A stretch of DNA of 62,256 nucleotides from JADFUZ01 sp034430415. Its GTDB lineage: Bacteria; Chloroflexota; Dehalococcoidia; GIF9; AB-539-J10. A model generated the notes under the pieces. It was not told the DNA's origin, made no database searches, and was given only the letters and a program-made list of their open reading frames with translations. The first letter of the stretch is position 1. Each line of letters starts with the position of its first letter. Of the stretch, positions 38,816 through 48,366 are shown one piece after another. The DNA lies in contig DAOUEN010000118.1 in the NCBI GenBank assembly GCA_034430415.1, forward strand, positions 1-62,256. Direction: 5' to 3'. The position numbers were made by a program, and so were the translations under genes.

Positions 38816-41800
38816 CTAGCTTCCGGCTTCCATCAACTGCAATATCCCCTGCAGAGGTACTTTCACCCAGTCGGGTCGGTTGTTAAGTTCATACCCGATC
38901 TCATATATTGCCTTCTCCAGAATATAGGCATCGAGCAGAATTCTTAGATGCTCCGGATCTTCAGGTAGCAAAGCAACTGGCCTAATGATGTCTAGATATG
39001 AATTCAGGAAAGCCACCGAAACCCAGACATACCAGTACTGTGCCCAGTGCTGGAGTAATGGCAAGTCATCCTCCGGCCTGGGTGCCTGAGGTGCTTGTTT
39101 GATTAGGGCACTATGAGCAGCATAGTGAAATGACCGTATCATGCCGGCAACATCCAGCAAAGGCGAACGCTTCAGACGACGCTCACTCAAGGAGCGGGCT
39201 GGCTCACCCTCGAAGTCTATGATGACAAAGTCCTTCCCGGTAAACAGTATCTGCCCCAGATGATAATCACCGTGGCAGCGGATACGGGCTGCCGAAATCT
39301 TCTGCTTGCGTATCGGCTGATATCGTTTTATGATTTCCTTCTCCAAATCAAGAACTCGCTGAGCATCTTCCCTCAGTTCTTCGGGGATATTTGTTAATTG
39401 CTCTTTCAATATTTGTAGCGTCCTGATGGTGAAGCTCCGCATGGACTGATAGAGAGACGTTTGATACATGTGAGTAAATAAATCCGGGGCAAAATCCGGG
39501 TCATCCAACCCTGATGCCAGGGCTACATGCAGTTCGGCAGTGCGCTGCCCCAGAAGCTGTGCTGAATTTAGATAGGGGCCAATGGTCTCTTTAGCCAGAG
39601 GAGGCGGTTCTTTAGGCAGGGATAACATGTGCTTCCGAGGAATAGGCGGTGCTTGAACTGTCGGATGTACTGATACGTTCTGAAGGTAGCGTCCCAATGA
39701 GTCTAAGGTATACTGCCAGGCATCGCCTTCATTGGCTACAAAGCTCTGCAGGATAGCCAGACTCATCGGTTTGCTCTTCCTGCGCCTATACTCCAGTGCG
39801 CCGGCAACCCGAGAAATGTGCTCAAACGGCGTCTTTTCGGTTAGAAATCGCCCGATTTCGAGGTCCGGATTAAGTCCCTCTTCAAGCCGGCGAAAGAGCT
39901 TAAGAATCAATCGGTCACCGTAGATCACTGAAGTATTGCTTTGCTCAACCTTCATAGGTGTGGGGTCCAATGAAGCTTCGCTACCACCCCGCGCACTCCG
40001 AAAGACTTGCGTGGGTAAAGCTGAAACCTCGCCGAGCTGTCCTTTGAAGCGGCGCTTCTGACCAATTGCCTTTAGGAGAGACTTACAGAAAGCTTTGTCC
40101 ACCAGAGCGTCATAGAGTACCCACTGGCTGTTCTTACTGCCAGGCTTCAAATAGGCGACAAGAGCGTGAGGGTATTCATTCGTAATCTCGCCAACCTTCT
40201 CTGCCGGAGCAGTGGTCAGAGGAACCGCATAGGTGTCGGGCTCACCTTCAGTATACTCAACCTGAATTAGGACAATGTAAGCTTCAGATTGCTCTAAATG
40301 TATGGGGATAACGTCCTCAATATCGGCTGATCGCATCTCCCGTGCTTTGCCGCGGAACCAGCGTCGCCCTCTCATATAGTCACGTAAAGTCCTCTCCAGG
40401 AGAAACCAGTTATCCCTCTCAAAAAGCTTGTCCTTTTCTCGGGGTATAGTCGGCACAGTGGCTACTTCCTCGGAGGGCAGGGCACGGACACGCATTGTCT
40501 CCGCTGGCTGCGGTTCAAGAGAGAACCAGTAAAAACCATAGGGACCTAAGGTAAAGTAATACTTGCCGTCGGTAATAGGGTCAAATTGTATCCTGCCGAA
40601 GAGGTCAACTGGCCTCCATCCCACGAATTGCGAAAGGTCAAGCTTGGTCTGCTGTGCCAGCTTAGATAGATTTGCTACGACGAGAATTGTCTCTTCGCCA
40701 TAGCGACGCAGGAAAGCTAGAACCTTGCGGTTTTCTGGCTGTAGGAACTCAAGACTACCTCGGCCGAAAGTCTTGAACCGTTTCCTCAAGGCAATCATAC
40801 GCTTCGTCCACCACAGTAAGGAGTCAGGGTTATTCTGCTGGGTTTCGACATTGATTGCCTCGTAATTGTACTCTGGGTCAATAATTGGTGGCAGATATAG
40901 CCTCTGAGGGTTGGCGCGGGAGAAGCCGGCGTTTCTATCCGGACTCCACTGCATCGGCGTACGAACTCCATTGCGGTCGCCAAGATAGAAGTTGTCACCC
41001 ATGCCGATTTCATCACCATAGTAGATGACCGGTGTACCCGGCAGAGAGAAGAGCAAGGCATTCATCAGTTCAATCTTCTTACGGTCGTTGTTCAGAAGCG
41101 GAGCCAGTCGGCGTCGTATGCCGAGATTAATTCTAGCCGATGGGTCACTGGCATAGACCCGGTACATATAGTCACGCTCTTCATCGGTGACCATCTCCAG
41201 CGTTAGCTCATCGTGATTTCTCAGGAATATAGACCACTGGCATGTTTCCGGGATTGGCGGTGTTTGCTGTAGAATGTCTACGATGGGGAAACGTTCCTCC
41301 ATTCGTATGGCCATGAATAACCGCGGCATCAGTGGGAAATGGAAACACATATGGAACTCGTCACCGTTTCCGAAATAGGGCACAGCATCTTCAGGCCACT
41401 GATTAGCTTCAGCCAGGAGCATGCGGTTCTGGAATTTTTTATCAATGCGGGCACGTAGTTCTTTCAGGAAAGTGTGTGTTTCAGAGAGATTCTCGCAGTT
41501 GGTTCCCTCCCTTTCATACAGGTACGGCACGGCATCACATCGCAGACCATCAACACCAAGCTTGAGCCAGAATTCCATCACCTTGAATATAGCCTGCCGG
41601 ACAGCCCGGTTATCGTAGTTGAGGTCAGGCTGATGAGAATAGAAGCGATGCCAGTAGTAGGCTTTGGCTAGGTGGTCCCATCTCCAGTTGGAATGTTCAG
41701 AATCGGTGAAGATAATGCGGGCGTCTTTGAACTCCTCTGCGGTATTACTCCACACGTAGAAGTCGCGATGGCGGCTTCCCGGTGGTGATTTTCTTGCCCT

Positions 41801-42172
41801 TTGGAACCACGGGTGCTGATCGGAGGTGTGATTTACCACTAACTCCGTAATGACACGGATGCCGCGACGGTGGGCTTCGTCAACAAAGGTCTTGAAATCC
41901 TGCATGTCGCCATAGGCAGGCTGTATGCTGGTAAAGTCGGAAATATCATAGCCATCGTCCTTCAGTGGCGAAGGGTAGAAGGGAAGCATCCAGATTGCTG
42001 TGACTCCAAGGTCCATTAGATAATCGAGACTGCCAACAAGGCCGCGGAAGTCTCCCACTCCATCCTCGTCACTGTCGGCGAATGCCCGCACGTGGAGCTC
42101 GTAGATTATGGCATCCCTGTACCATAACGGGTCATCGCCGACTTGCCATGATTCTCTATTTCTTCTCGTCAT
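38816..42172 (-). CDS. treS: Trehalose synthase-maltokinase fusion (TreS-Mak)
   Basis: The 1118-residue fusion begins with a TreS GH13 domain (1 to about 560), showing the nucleophile region GVDGLRCDAVPYL, LLAEANQWPEDAVPYFG and FLRNHDELTLEM. It interconverts trehalose and maltose. The C-terminal part (about 590-1118) is maltokinase, with the phosphotransfer loop CHGDYHLGQ and VIIDFEGEPARSLSERRLKRSPLLDVAGM. It makes maltose-1-phosphate, the GlgE donor. Fusion of the two is known in the GlgE pathway of several bacteria. It lies three bases after the receiver-domain gene and seven before glgB. Confidence 0.96.
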   Translation of the reverse strand: MTRRNRESWQVGDDPLWYRDAIIYELHVRAFADSDEDGVGDFRGLVGSLDYLMDLGVTAIWMLPFYPSPLKDDGYDISDFTSIQPAYGDMQDFKTFVDEAHRRGIRVITELVVNHTSDQHPWFQRARKSPPGSRHRDFYVWSNTAEEFKDARIIFTDSEHSNWRWDHLAKAYYWHRFYSHQPDLNYDNRAVRQAIFKVMEFWLKLGVDGLRCDAVPYLYEREGTNCENLSETHTFLKELRARIDKKFQNRMLLAEANQWPEDAVPYFGNGDEFHMCFHFPLMPRLFMAIRMEERFPIVDILQQTPPIPETCQWSIFLRNHDELTLEMVTDEERDYMYRVYASDPSARINLGIRRRLAPLLNNDRKKIELMNALLFSLPGTPVIYYGDEIGMGDNFYLGDRNGVRTPMQWSPDRNAGFSRANPQRLYLPPIIDPEYNYEAINVETQQNNPDSLLWWTKRMIALRKRFKTFGRGSLEFLQPENRKVLAFLRRYGEETILVVANLSKLAQQTKLDLSQFVGWRPVDLFGRIQFDPITDGKYYFTLGPYGFYWFSLEPQPAETMRVRALPSEEVATVPTIPREKDKLFERDNWFLLERTLRDYMRGRRWFRGKAREMRSADIEDVIPIHLEQSEAYIVLIQVEYTEGEPDTYAVPLTTAPAEKVGEITNEYPHALVAYLKPGSKNSQWVLYDALVDKAFCKSLLKAIGQKRRFKGQLGEVSALPTQVFRSARGGSEASLDPTPMKVEQSNTSVIYGDRLILKLFRRLEEGLNPDLEIGRFLTEKTPFEHISRVAGALEYRRRKSKPMSLAILQSFVANEGDAWQYTLDSLGRYLQNVSVHPTVQAPPIPRKHMLSLPKEPPPLAKETIGPYLNSAQLLGQRTAELHVALASGLDDPDFAPDLFTHMYQTSLYQSMRSFTIRTLQILKEQLTNIPEELREDAQRVLDLEKEIIKRYQPIRKQKISAARIRCHGDYHLGQILFTGKDFVIIDFEGEPARSLSERRLKRSPLLDVAGMIRSFHYAAHSALIKQAPQAPRPEDDLPLLQHWAQYWYVWVSVAFLNSYLDIIRPVALLPEDPEHLRILLDAYILEKAIYEIGYELNNRPDWVKVPLQGILQLMEAGS

Positions 42173-42175
42173 ATC

Positions 42176-42532
42176 TTACTCGCCCAGTAATGTATGTATA
42201 TATTCCATCAGCTCCTTCATATCCGGCTTTACCAGCAGGCTGCTGGCGCCGTGTTTCATGCTGTCCTTCTGAATAATGGGGCTGCGCTGCGGAGAAATGA
42301 CAATAAATGGTATCTTTGCCTTGCGCAACGCCTCGCAGCGCTCCCAGATACGCTCATCAAAACCCGAAAGGTCTATGAGTGCGACGGCGAAGTCCTTTTT
42401 CTCCTGGATCGAGTTATCCAGTTCTTCCAAGCTCGCAGCACTCAATGTCTCATAGCCTTCTTTGACAAGCTGCTGGGACAGAAGGTCCAGGTTGGCACGG
42501 TTACTGCCCACAGAAAGAATTGTCGTTTTCAT
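42176..42532 (-). CDS. Degenerate receiver (REC) domain protein
   Basis: The 118-residue stand-alone receiver-like domain has the phosphoacceptor Asp54 (ALIDLS), Ser80 in VISP and Lys102 in LVKP at the expected places. The acidic Mg-binding cluster after strand 1, normally two Asp, is replaced by GSN (ILSVGSNRANLDLL), so phosphorylation is doubtful. Its ATG overlaps the stop of the KaiC-like stub (ATGA), and TreS-Mak follows after three bases. It may be a phosphorylation-independent protein-interaction module associated with glucan metabolism. Confidence 0.75.
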   Translation of the reverse strand: MKTTILSVGSNRANLDLLSQQLVKEGYETLSAASLEELDNSIQEKKDFAVALIDLSGFDERIWERCEALRKAKIPFIVISPQRSPIIQKDSMKHGASSLLVKPDMKELMEYIHTLLGE

Positions 42533-42711
42533 ACCCTTGCTCCATCAGCCAGGAAGTGCGGCCCCAAAGTGCTCTTGCCGCTGCCAGTGCCTCCCCGTAC
42601 CAGATATGCCCGCTGCGGCAAAAAACCCTGATTCATAATTTCATCCAGTCCTGCAACTCCCGTAGAAACATGGGCATCAGTTTTTCTTGATTCCTTTTGC
42701 CTGCGAGGCAC
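42529..42711 (-). pseudogene. Truncated KaiC/RadA-like ATPase N-terminus (60 residues)
   Basis: The frame encodes the beginning of a KaiC-family RecA-like domain: STGVAGLDEIMNQGFLPQRAYLVRG, Walker A GGTGSGKST (residues 40-48) and FLADGAR, then stops. Walker B, the catalytic glutamates and the rest of the usual ~230-residue domain are missing, and no remainder is seen nearby. The GTG start has a strong AAAAGGAGGTGCATT, and its stop overlaps the next start, so it may still be translated and drive coupling. It looks like a deletion joining a KaiC stub to a downstream receiver gene. Confidence 0.72.
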
Positions 42712-42825
42712 AATGCACCTCCTTTTTAACTTTACTATGCTTTACCTGATATCCTTTCTTGAACGGATTAGGCTCAAACAAAGCTAATTTTGAGATGTTG
42801 TGTATTACCCTCCAACCTTACCTCT

Positions 42826-44847
42826 CTACATGTAGTAATCAAAATCCTGCTCCCTGCGTATGCGGCGGTTAACTCTGAAGATGTGCGCCGGACAGACCTT
42901 TGGATCTAGCTCGATATAGTTTCCCGCGCCGTGCCACAAGTAGCGAGCTCCACTTAGCAGGTCGTGAACCTGATAGGGTCGCTGTGGATCTAGCTCCCAT
43001 GGTTCTATGGGAAGATGAACCCAACCAGAGTGAGTGTAGTGAGGGTTGAGGTTCACCACCACAAGTATGATATTAGATAGGTCCTCGGTGTGTTTGCTGT
43101 AGCATATCAGCTCCTCATTGTCTACGGCATGGAACCATAGATTCTGGTTACTCTGGAGAGACGGATTCTCTCGGCGTATCTGGTTAACACGGGCTATGAA
43201 ATCCTTCAGGCTGTCGGCCCTGTTGATATCCCAGTGCTGTATCTCGTATTTCTCCGAGTCCAGGTACTCTTCGCTGCCATGCTCCCTGGGAGTGTTCACA
43301 CAGAGTTCAAATGCCGGGCCATAGATGCCGTAGTTGGATGTCAGTGTAGCTGCCAGTACCAGGCGTGCCATGAAAGCTGGTCTACCGCCAGATTGCAGGT
43401 ATTCAGTTAAGATATCAGGCGTGTTCGGCCAGAAATTTGGCCGGTAAAACTTGCACACATCGCTCTGGGTGGGCTCGGTCAAGTATTGAGTTAGCTCTTC
43501 CTTGGTATTGCGCCAGGTAAAGTAAGTGTATGACTGGCTAAAGCCCAGCTTGGCCAACTGGTGCATGACCTTGGGCCGGGTGAAGGCCTCGGCAAGGAAG
43601 ATAGTATCGGGATATTCCTTTTTCACCTCCGCGATGAGCCATTCCCAGAAACGAAAAGGCTTGGTATGGGGGTTATCCACTCGGAAAATACGCACTCCCT
43701 GCTCAATCCAGAACAGGAAAACACTCTTCAATTCCTCCCAGAGCTCGCGCCAGTGCTCGGTCTCAAAGTTGAGAGGGTAGATGTCCTGGTATTTCTTGGG
43801 TGGGTTTTCGGCATACTGAATGGTTCCATCAGGTCGCCACACGAACCACTCCGGGTGTTCCTTCACATAGGGGTGGTCGGGGGAACACTGGATGGCGATA
43901 TCTAAGGCTATTTCGATGCCGTATTCCTTGGCTTTCTCTACAAGATGGCGGAAGTCCTCCAGAGTGCCAAGCCGGGGATGGATCGCTTTGTGTCCGCCTT
44001 CCTCGGCTCCGATAGCCCAGGGGGTTCCAGGGTCATCTGGGGCAGCCTTAACCGTATTGTTCTTGCCTTTACGAAAGGTTCTGCCGATGGGGTGAATAGG
44101 TGGAAAGTAGAGCACATCGAAGCCCATTTCCGCTATATACGGAAGGCGGGCTTCACAGTCCTTAAAGGTGCCGTGTTTCCCCTGCTCGTTGGCGCAGGAG
44201 CGAGGGAACATCTCATACCAGGTGCTAAATTGGGCCCTTGTGCGGTCAACCGATACCGCTAGCTCTCTGGGATAGGTGACAGAGAACCGCCTGTCTGAAT
44301 ACTTTTGCATGACTCTGGCGACTTCCTCACTCAAGACCAGCTTTACCTTTTCTGACTGTGAAGCTGGCGGAGATTTGAAAGTCTTCATCCACTCCTGCAG
44401 TGCCTGACTATCGGCTTTTAAAGCCTGTCCGCTTGCCTCGGCAATAAGATTTGCCCCCACCAGTAGATTTATGTTTATGTCTTCCTGCCCAGCTTCAAGC
44501 CGCTTCTGAAAATCCTTGCGCCATGACTTAAACCTGTCAACCCAGGCTGTTACAGTGTACAGATAGTGTCCAAGTTCTGTAACCAGGAAGGAGCCCTTCC
44601 AACTGTCATTGGTGATGAATTCCATTGGAGCTTCGGCCCACTTCGGATCTCCCTCTTTTCGATATAGGAGTATGGCTGTAATCGCATCGTGACCATCAGA
44701 AAAAATATCAACTTCTACCTCCACTTTTTCACCGACCACAGCTTTTGCCGGCAACAGGCCGCTATCAACCTCGGGTTTCACTCCACTAATAATCACTCGC
44801 GCTCTGCCGTCTGGCTGCTCCATATGTGCATCCTCACCTTCAGTCAT
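42826..44847 (-). CDS. glgE: Alpha-1,4-glucan:maltose-1-phosphate maltosyltransferase
   Basis: The 673-residue GH13_3 enzyme extends alpha-1,4-glucan from maltose-1-phosphate. Features are the N-terminal domain with KAVVGEKVEVEVDIFSDGHD, the helical insert near 130-180, YFPPIHPIGRTFRKGKNN, the nucleophile segment GVRIFRVDNPHTKP, the acid/base segment FLAEAFTRPKVMHQLAKLGF and a C-terminal beta domain. ATG 44847 lies two bases after the pyk stop; ATG 44823 with AAGGTGAGG upstream is a good alternative start. With TreS-Mak and GlgB it completes the trehalose-to-glycogen route. Confidence 0.96.
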   Translation of the reverse strand: MTEGEDAHMEQPDGRARVIISGVKPEVDSGLLPAKAVVGEKVEVEVDIFSDGHDAITAILLYRKEGDPKWAEAPMEFITNDSWKGSFLVTELGHYLYTVTAWVDRFKSWRKDFQKRLEAGQEDININLLVGANLIAEASGQALKADSQALQEWMKTFKSPPASQSEKVKLVLSEEVARVMQKYSDRRFSVTYPRELAVSVDRTRAQFSTWYEMFPRSCANEQGKHGTFKDCEARLPYIAEMGFDVLYFPPIHPIGRTFRKGKNNTVKAAPDDPGTPWAIGAEEGGHKAIHPRLGTLEDFRHLVEKAKEYGIEIALDIAIQCSPDHPYVKEHPEWFVWRPDGTIQYAENPPKKYQDIYPLNFETEHWRELWEELKSVFLFWIEQGVRIFRVDNPHTKPFRFWEWLIAEVKKEYPDTIFLAEAFTRPKVMHQLAKLGFSQSYTYFTWRNTKEELTQYLTEPTQSDVCKFYRPNFWPNTPDILTEYLQSGGRPAFMARLVLAATLTSNYGIYGPAFELCVNTPREHGSEEYLDSEKYEIQHWDINRADSLKDFIARVNQIRRENPSLQSNQNLWFHAVDNEELICYSKHTEDLSNIILVVVNLNPHYTHSGWVHLPIEPWELDPQRPYQVHDLLSGARYLWHGAGNYIELDPKVCPAHIFRVNRRIRREQDFDYYM

Positions 44848-44849
44848 CG

Positions 44850-46286
44850 CTAGTCAATTTTCTCCACCTTTAGCAGATTAGTGGCGCCAGCCACTCCTAT
44901 AGGGACACCTCCGGTAATCACTATCAAATCACCAGGCTTAGCTAGTCCCGCCTCCTTGGCTAGCTTAGCTCCCATCTCAAAAAGTTCATCTACAGATGAT
45001 GCCGGGTCTACTTGGAATGGGTACACACCCCAGTAAAGCAGCATCTTGCCAGATACAACGTCACTGGGTGTAGTCGCCAGGATAGGCACCCGCGGACGGT
45101 ACTTTGAAACTCGCCTAGCCGTGCTTCCCGACTGGGTAAAGGCCACAATGGCTACTGCTCCTAGGCTGTCTGCCGTATGGCAGGCACTATAGCTTATTAG
45201 TTCGTCCGTCTCGCGTTCAATCCACATACTCCTCTCGTCAATCAGGTGCGCATAGGAGAGCCTCTTTTCAGTTTCTATGGCGATTCTGGCCATGGTTCTC
45301 ACTGCCTGTACCGGGTATTTGCCCACGGATGTCTCTGCCGAGAGCATGGTGGCATCGGTGCCGTCTAAGATAGCATTGGCCACATCGGTGACTTCGGCTC
45401 GCGTCGGACGAGCGGCATTCGCCATTGACTCCAGCATCTGGGTAGCGGTGATCACCGGCTTGCCAACATGGTTGCACTTCTGGATGATTTCCTTCTGTAT
45501 AAGTGGCACTCTCTCCAGAGGAATGTCTACGCCCAGGTCTCCGCGCGCCACCATGATGCCGTCACTGGCAGAGAGGATATCATCAAAATCCTTCACCGCC
45601 TGTCCCCGTTCAATCTTCGAAATGACCGGAATATCTGCATTGTGCTCGCTCAATACGGCCCTTACGGCAAATATGTCTTGAGCGCTGCTGACAAAGGAAA
45701 TAGCCAGGTAATCTGGCTTTTGCTGAACAGCGAAGGCAATATGCTCACGTAAGGCATCAGTAATGAAGGAGCCTGAAGTACGCATGCCAGGAACGACGAG
45801 CCCGCGCCTCTCAGTGAGCACGCCACCCACTGTTACTCTACATTTCACTTCGTTGCCATTCTTCCCAAGCACTCTCAACTGCATGGCCCCATCATCCAGC
45901 AAGACGGTGTCGCCTATTTTCACGTCCTGTGGCAGATTAGGCAGGTTGACTGGCACCGCAGCCGCATCTCCCTCAATGTCTCTGCTGGTTAGCGTCAGTT
46001 GAGCACCCTTTCTTAGAATAGCCTGGCCGCCTTTGAGTCTGCCAGTACGATATTTTGGCCCCGGCAGGTCCACAAGAATCGCCACCTGCATACGCAGTCG
46101 CTGGCTTATCCTTCTCACGGTACGAATATACCGGGCATGGACATCGTGTGTCCCATGCGACAGATTGAGCCGGGCAATATTCATACCGCTCCGGATAAGA
46201 CGCTCAATGACTGAGGCTGTACCCGTCGCCGGGCCTATGGTACATACTATCTTGGTTCGTCTCTTGAAGTAACCAGTCTGCTTCAT
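44850..46286 (-). CDS. pyk: Pyruvate kinase
   Basis: The 478-residue enzyme has the full A, B and C domains. Signatures are RRTKIVCTIGPATG, GMNIARLNLSHG, VDLPGPKYRTG, the catalytic-lysine block ISKIERGQAV, MVARGDLGVDI and ITATQMLESM. It makes ATP and pyruvate from phosphoenolpyruvate. In the same direction are glgE two bases downstream and the aldolase, pfkA, pgk and gap upstream. Pyruvate is the likely substrate of the linked 2-oxoacid:ferredoxin oxidoreductase. Confidence 0.97.
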   Translation of the reverse strand: MKQTGYFKRRTKIVCTIGPATGTASVIERLIRSGMNIARLNLSHGTHDVHARYIRTVRRISQRLRMQVAILVDLPGPKYRTGRLKGGQAILRKGAQLTLTSRDIEGDAAAVPVNLPNLPQDVKIGDTVLLDDGAMQLRVLGKNGNEVKCRVTVGGVLTERRGLVVPGMRTSGSFITDALREHIAFAVQQKPDYLAISFVSSAQDIFAVRAVLSEHNADIPVISKIERGQAVKDFDDILSASDGIMVARGDLGVDIPLERVPLIQKEIIQKCNHVGKPVITATQMLESMANAARPTRAEVTDVANAILDGTDATMLSAETSVGKYPVQAVRTMARIAIETEKRLSYAHLIDERSMWIERETDELISYSACHTADSLGAVAIVAFTQSGSTARRVSKYRPRVPILATTPSDVVSGKMLLYWGVYPFQVDPASSVDELFEMGAKLAKEAGLAKPGDLIVITGGVPIGVAGATNLLKVEKID

Positions 46287-46319
46287 ACCAAAAATCTGCC
46301 TCGCTGATTGACCAATAGG

Positions 46320-47312
46320 TTAGTATTGCTCATACCAGCCCTCGTTTGCCGCCTCAAAATCTCCCTTGTCGCTCCCCATCTTGGTATACCAGGGCTTTCC
46401 GTACTTGTTGACCATCTCGGCCAGTTCCTTGAGCCTGGGAGCAGCGGTACTCTTGAAAAAATTCATCCTCTCTCCCCTGGAGCGGATCTGGACTCCCTCC
46501 TGCCACAGTGCTCGCCCAGCGAGGAAACCAGATGCCCCGGCTTTACAGGCAATTTCTACCTGTTTCTTGAAGGTCTTGAAGTCAGCACCCGCGCTGAGGA
46601 GCACCCAGGGCAACCGTGATGCCCGGCCCAGCTCCTGGCATAGCTGCAGCAAATTCTTCTCATCATGCTCAAAATCCATATCTGCCGGGAATTCTGCCTT
46701 CAATACGTCAATGGGTAGCGAGGTAATCTGGCGCGCAGTCTCGATTACCAGCTCCGGCTTCATCTCGGCAAACTTCTGCGCAGACACGCCGACTTCTTCA
46801 ACAGGATAGCTCACCGGCTCGACCAGGAGGGGAATATCTTCCTTGATACATTGGTCGGCAACCATGGCAATGAGGTCCAGCTGCCGTGAAGCTGTCTCTT
46901 TCAGGTCAGGACGGAAGTAGACAAGAAGCTTGACAGCCGAAGCCCCCATCCCCTTGACCTTTTCGACGCTCCAATTAGGCATAATCTCAGTAAGCCTGGC
47001 TGCCTTTTCGCCGGAGTATCCCGTCTTCTCTAGGCTGACTAGGAGCCCTATATGCCCCGGTAATATCCCGCCAGCAATAGCCTGGGCTGCCCCATAGATA
47101 GGGTCAAGCAGAACGGCGCTGGCAAAAGGTGCCACCGCCCGGCAGAGGTCGAGCTTGAAGTCAACCATGTCCTGATAGGTTACGGCCTCAGGGTTTTGCT
47201 CATTCATGGCCCGCTGCAGCGCACCCCGGTGGTCAATAGCACAAATAGTCAAAAAACCATTATCGTCAGCAACCTGCTGCAATCCTCTTAGCTTGCCGAT
47301 AGATAGAGTCAT
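46320..47312 (-). CDS. lacD: Tagatose/fructose-bisphosphate aldolase, LacD-type class I
   Basis: The 330-residue class I aldolase of the LacD family begins TLSIGKLRGLQQVADDNGFLTICAIDHRGAL. The Schiff-base lysine is Lys205 in DVLKAEFPADMDF, the same position number I recall for streptococcal LacD, and a conserved Glu lies in LLVEPVSYP. LacD enzymes cleave tagatose-1,6-bisphosphate and, less selectively, fructose-1,6-bisphosphate. Here, between pfkA and pyk with no other aldolase visible, it is the probable glycolytic aldolase. ATG 47312 with GGGAGGCAAGAAT is preferred to an eight-residue longer frame. Confidence 0.9.
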   Translation of the reverse strand: MTLSIGKLRGLQQVADDNGFLTICAIDHRGALQRAMNEQNPEAVTYQDMVDFKLDLCRAVAPFASAVLLDPIYGAAQAIAGGILPGHIGLLVSLEKTGYSGEKAARLTEIMPNWSVEKVKGMGASAVKLLVYFRPDLKETASRQLDLIAMVADQCIKEDIPLLVEPVSYPVEEVGVSAQKFAEMKPELVIETARQITSLPIDVLKAEFPADMDFEHDEKNLLQLCQELGRASRLPWVLLSAGADFKTFKKQVEIACKAGASGFLAGRALWQEGVQIRSRGERMNFFKSTAAPRLKELAEMVNKYGKPWYTKMGSDKGDFEAANEGWYEQY

Positions 47313-47354
47313 ATTCTTGCCTCCCTGTAAAAACACTCTTGATCCTTTATCCCT

Positions 47355-48323
47355 TCAATCCGATAGTATCTTCAGCAAATCTGTGAGCCCAACGTGTAAT
47401 GGCTTTTTCTTTTCCCAGGTATCCTTCAGAGGCGTATAGGCTATTTCTCTATTTATCTCACCTACCATGTATCCACCTTTACCATCCAGCAGGGCTCTTA
47501 CCGCCGCAGCCCCAAGCCTGCTGGCAAGAACGCGGTCTCGGGCCGTCGGCATACCACCGCGCTGAATGTACCCCAGAATACAAACCCTTGAGGCGAACCC
47601 TGTCTTGTCTTTCACCTCTTGGGCGATGCGAAAGCTCTCGCCCGGCTGCTCTGCCTCAGCCACTATCACGATGGCGCTTCTTTTACCTTCTTTGAAGTTT
47701 TTCTCAAGGCGTTGGCTGAGTTCGTCGATACTCATCGGTACTTCAGGAATAAGGAATTCTTCGGCACCGCCGGCAATACCGCTCTCTAAGGCAATGAATC
47801 CCGTATGACGCCCCATCACTTCCACAAAGAACAGGCGGTCATGCGCTGTGGCAGTATCACGAATCCGATCGATAGCTTCCAGGGCTGTGTTGATAGCAGT
47901 GTCAAAGCCTATGGTGTAATCCGTGCCGTAGCAATCGTTGTCTATGGTCCCCGGTATTCCGACGACGCTGACTCCACACTCCTGGGACAGCAGGGTACCG
48001 CCGCGAAAAGTGCCATCGCCCCCGATGAGAATCAGTCCTTCGATACTTTTGTCTTGAAGAGTTTTGATAGCCTTTGCTCGGCCCTCCTTCGTCCTGAACT
48101 CTTCTGAGCGGGCTGTGCCCAGTATGGTTCCTCCCTGGTGAATGATATTGGCAACGGCTCTTCTATCGAGGGGTATCATGTCGCCGCGAATCAGCCCGTC
48201 GTAGCCCCACCTTATGCCGAATATCTCTAAATGAGTGGCTAAGGCGGCACGCACGGCGGCTCTGATACATGCATTCATACCAGGGGCATCACCGCCGCTG
48301 GTCAGAATACCTATCTTTTTCAT
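47355..48323 (-). CDS. pfkA: ATP-dependent 6-phosphofructokinase
   Basis: The 322-residue bacterial PfkA phosphorylates fructose-6-phosphate. It begins KKIGILTSGGDAPGMNACIRA and contains GGDGTFRGG, the catalytic block GIPGTIDNDCYGTDYTIGFDTA, VEVMGRHTGFIA and LGYIQRGG. Gly in GGDGT and Gly in PGTIDND are the residues that mark ATP rather than pyrophosphate as donor. TAGGAGGTTATC precedes ATG 48323. It lies 43 bases after pgk in the glycolytic run. Confidence 0.97.
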   Translation of the reverse strand: MKKIGILTSGGDAPGMNACIRAAVRAALATHLEIFGIRWGYDGLIRGDMIPLDRRAVANIIHQGGTILGTARSEEFRTKEGRAKAIKTLQDKSIEGLILIGGDGTFRGGTLLSQECGVSVVGIPGTIDNDCYGTDYTIGFDTAINTALEAIDRIRDTATAHDRLFFVEVMGRHTGFIALESGIAGGAEEFLIPEVPMSIDELSQRLEKNFKEGKRSAIVIVAEAEQPGESFRIAQEVKDKTGFASRVCILGYIQRGGMPTARDRVLASRLGAAAVRALLDGKGGYMVGEINREIAYTPLKDTWEKKKPLHVGLTDLLKILSD

Positions 48324-48366
48324 GATAACCTCCTACCTATGAAAGGGAGTTGCCTTGTCTACCTTT

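Noticed and set aside
47355..48323. Pyrophosphate-dependent phosphofructokinase
   Set aside because: GGDGT and PGTIDND carry the glycines of ATP-dependent enzymes; pyrophosphate enzymes have Asp and Lys at these places.
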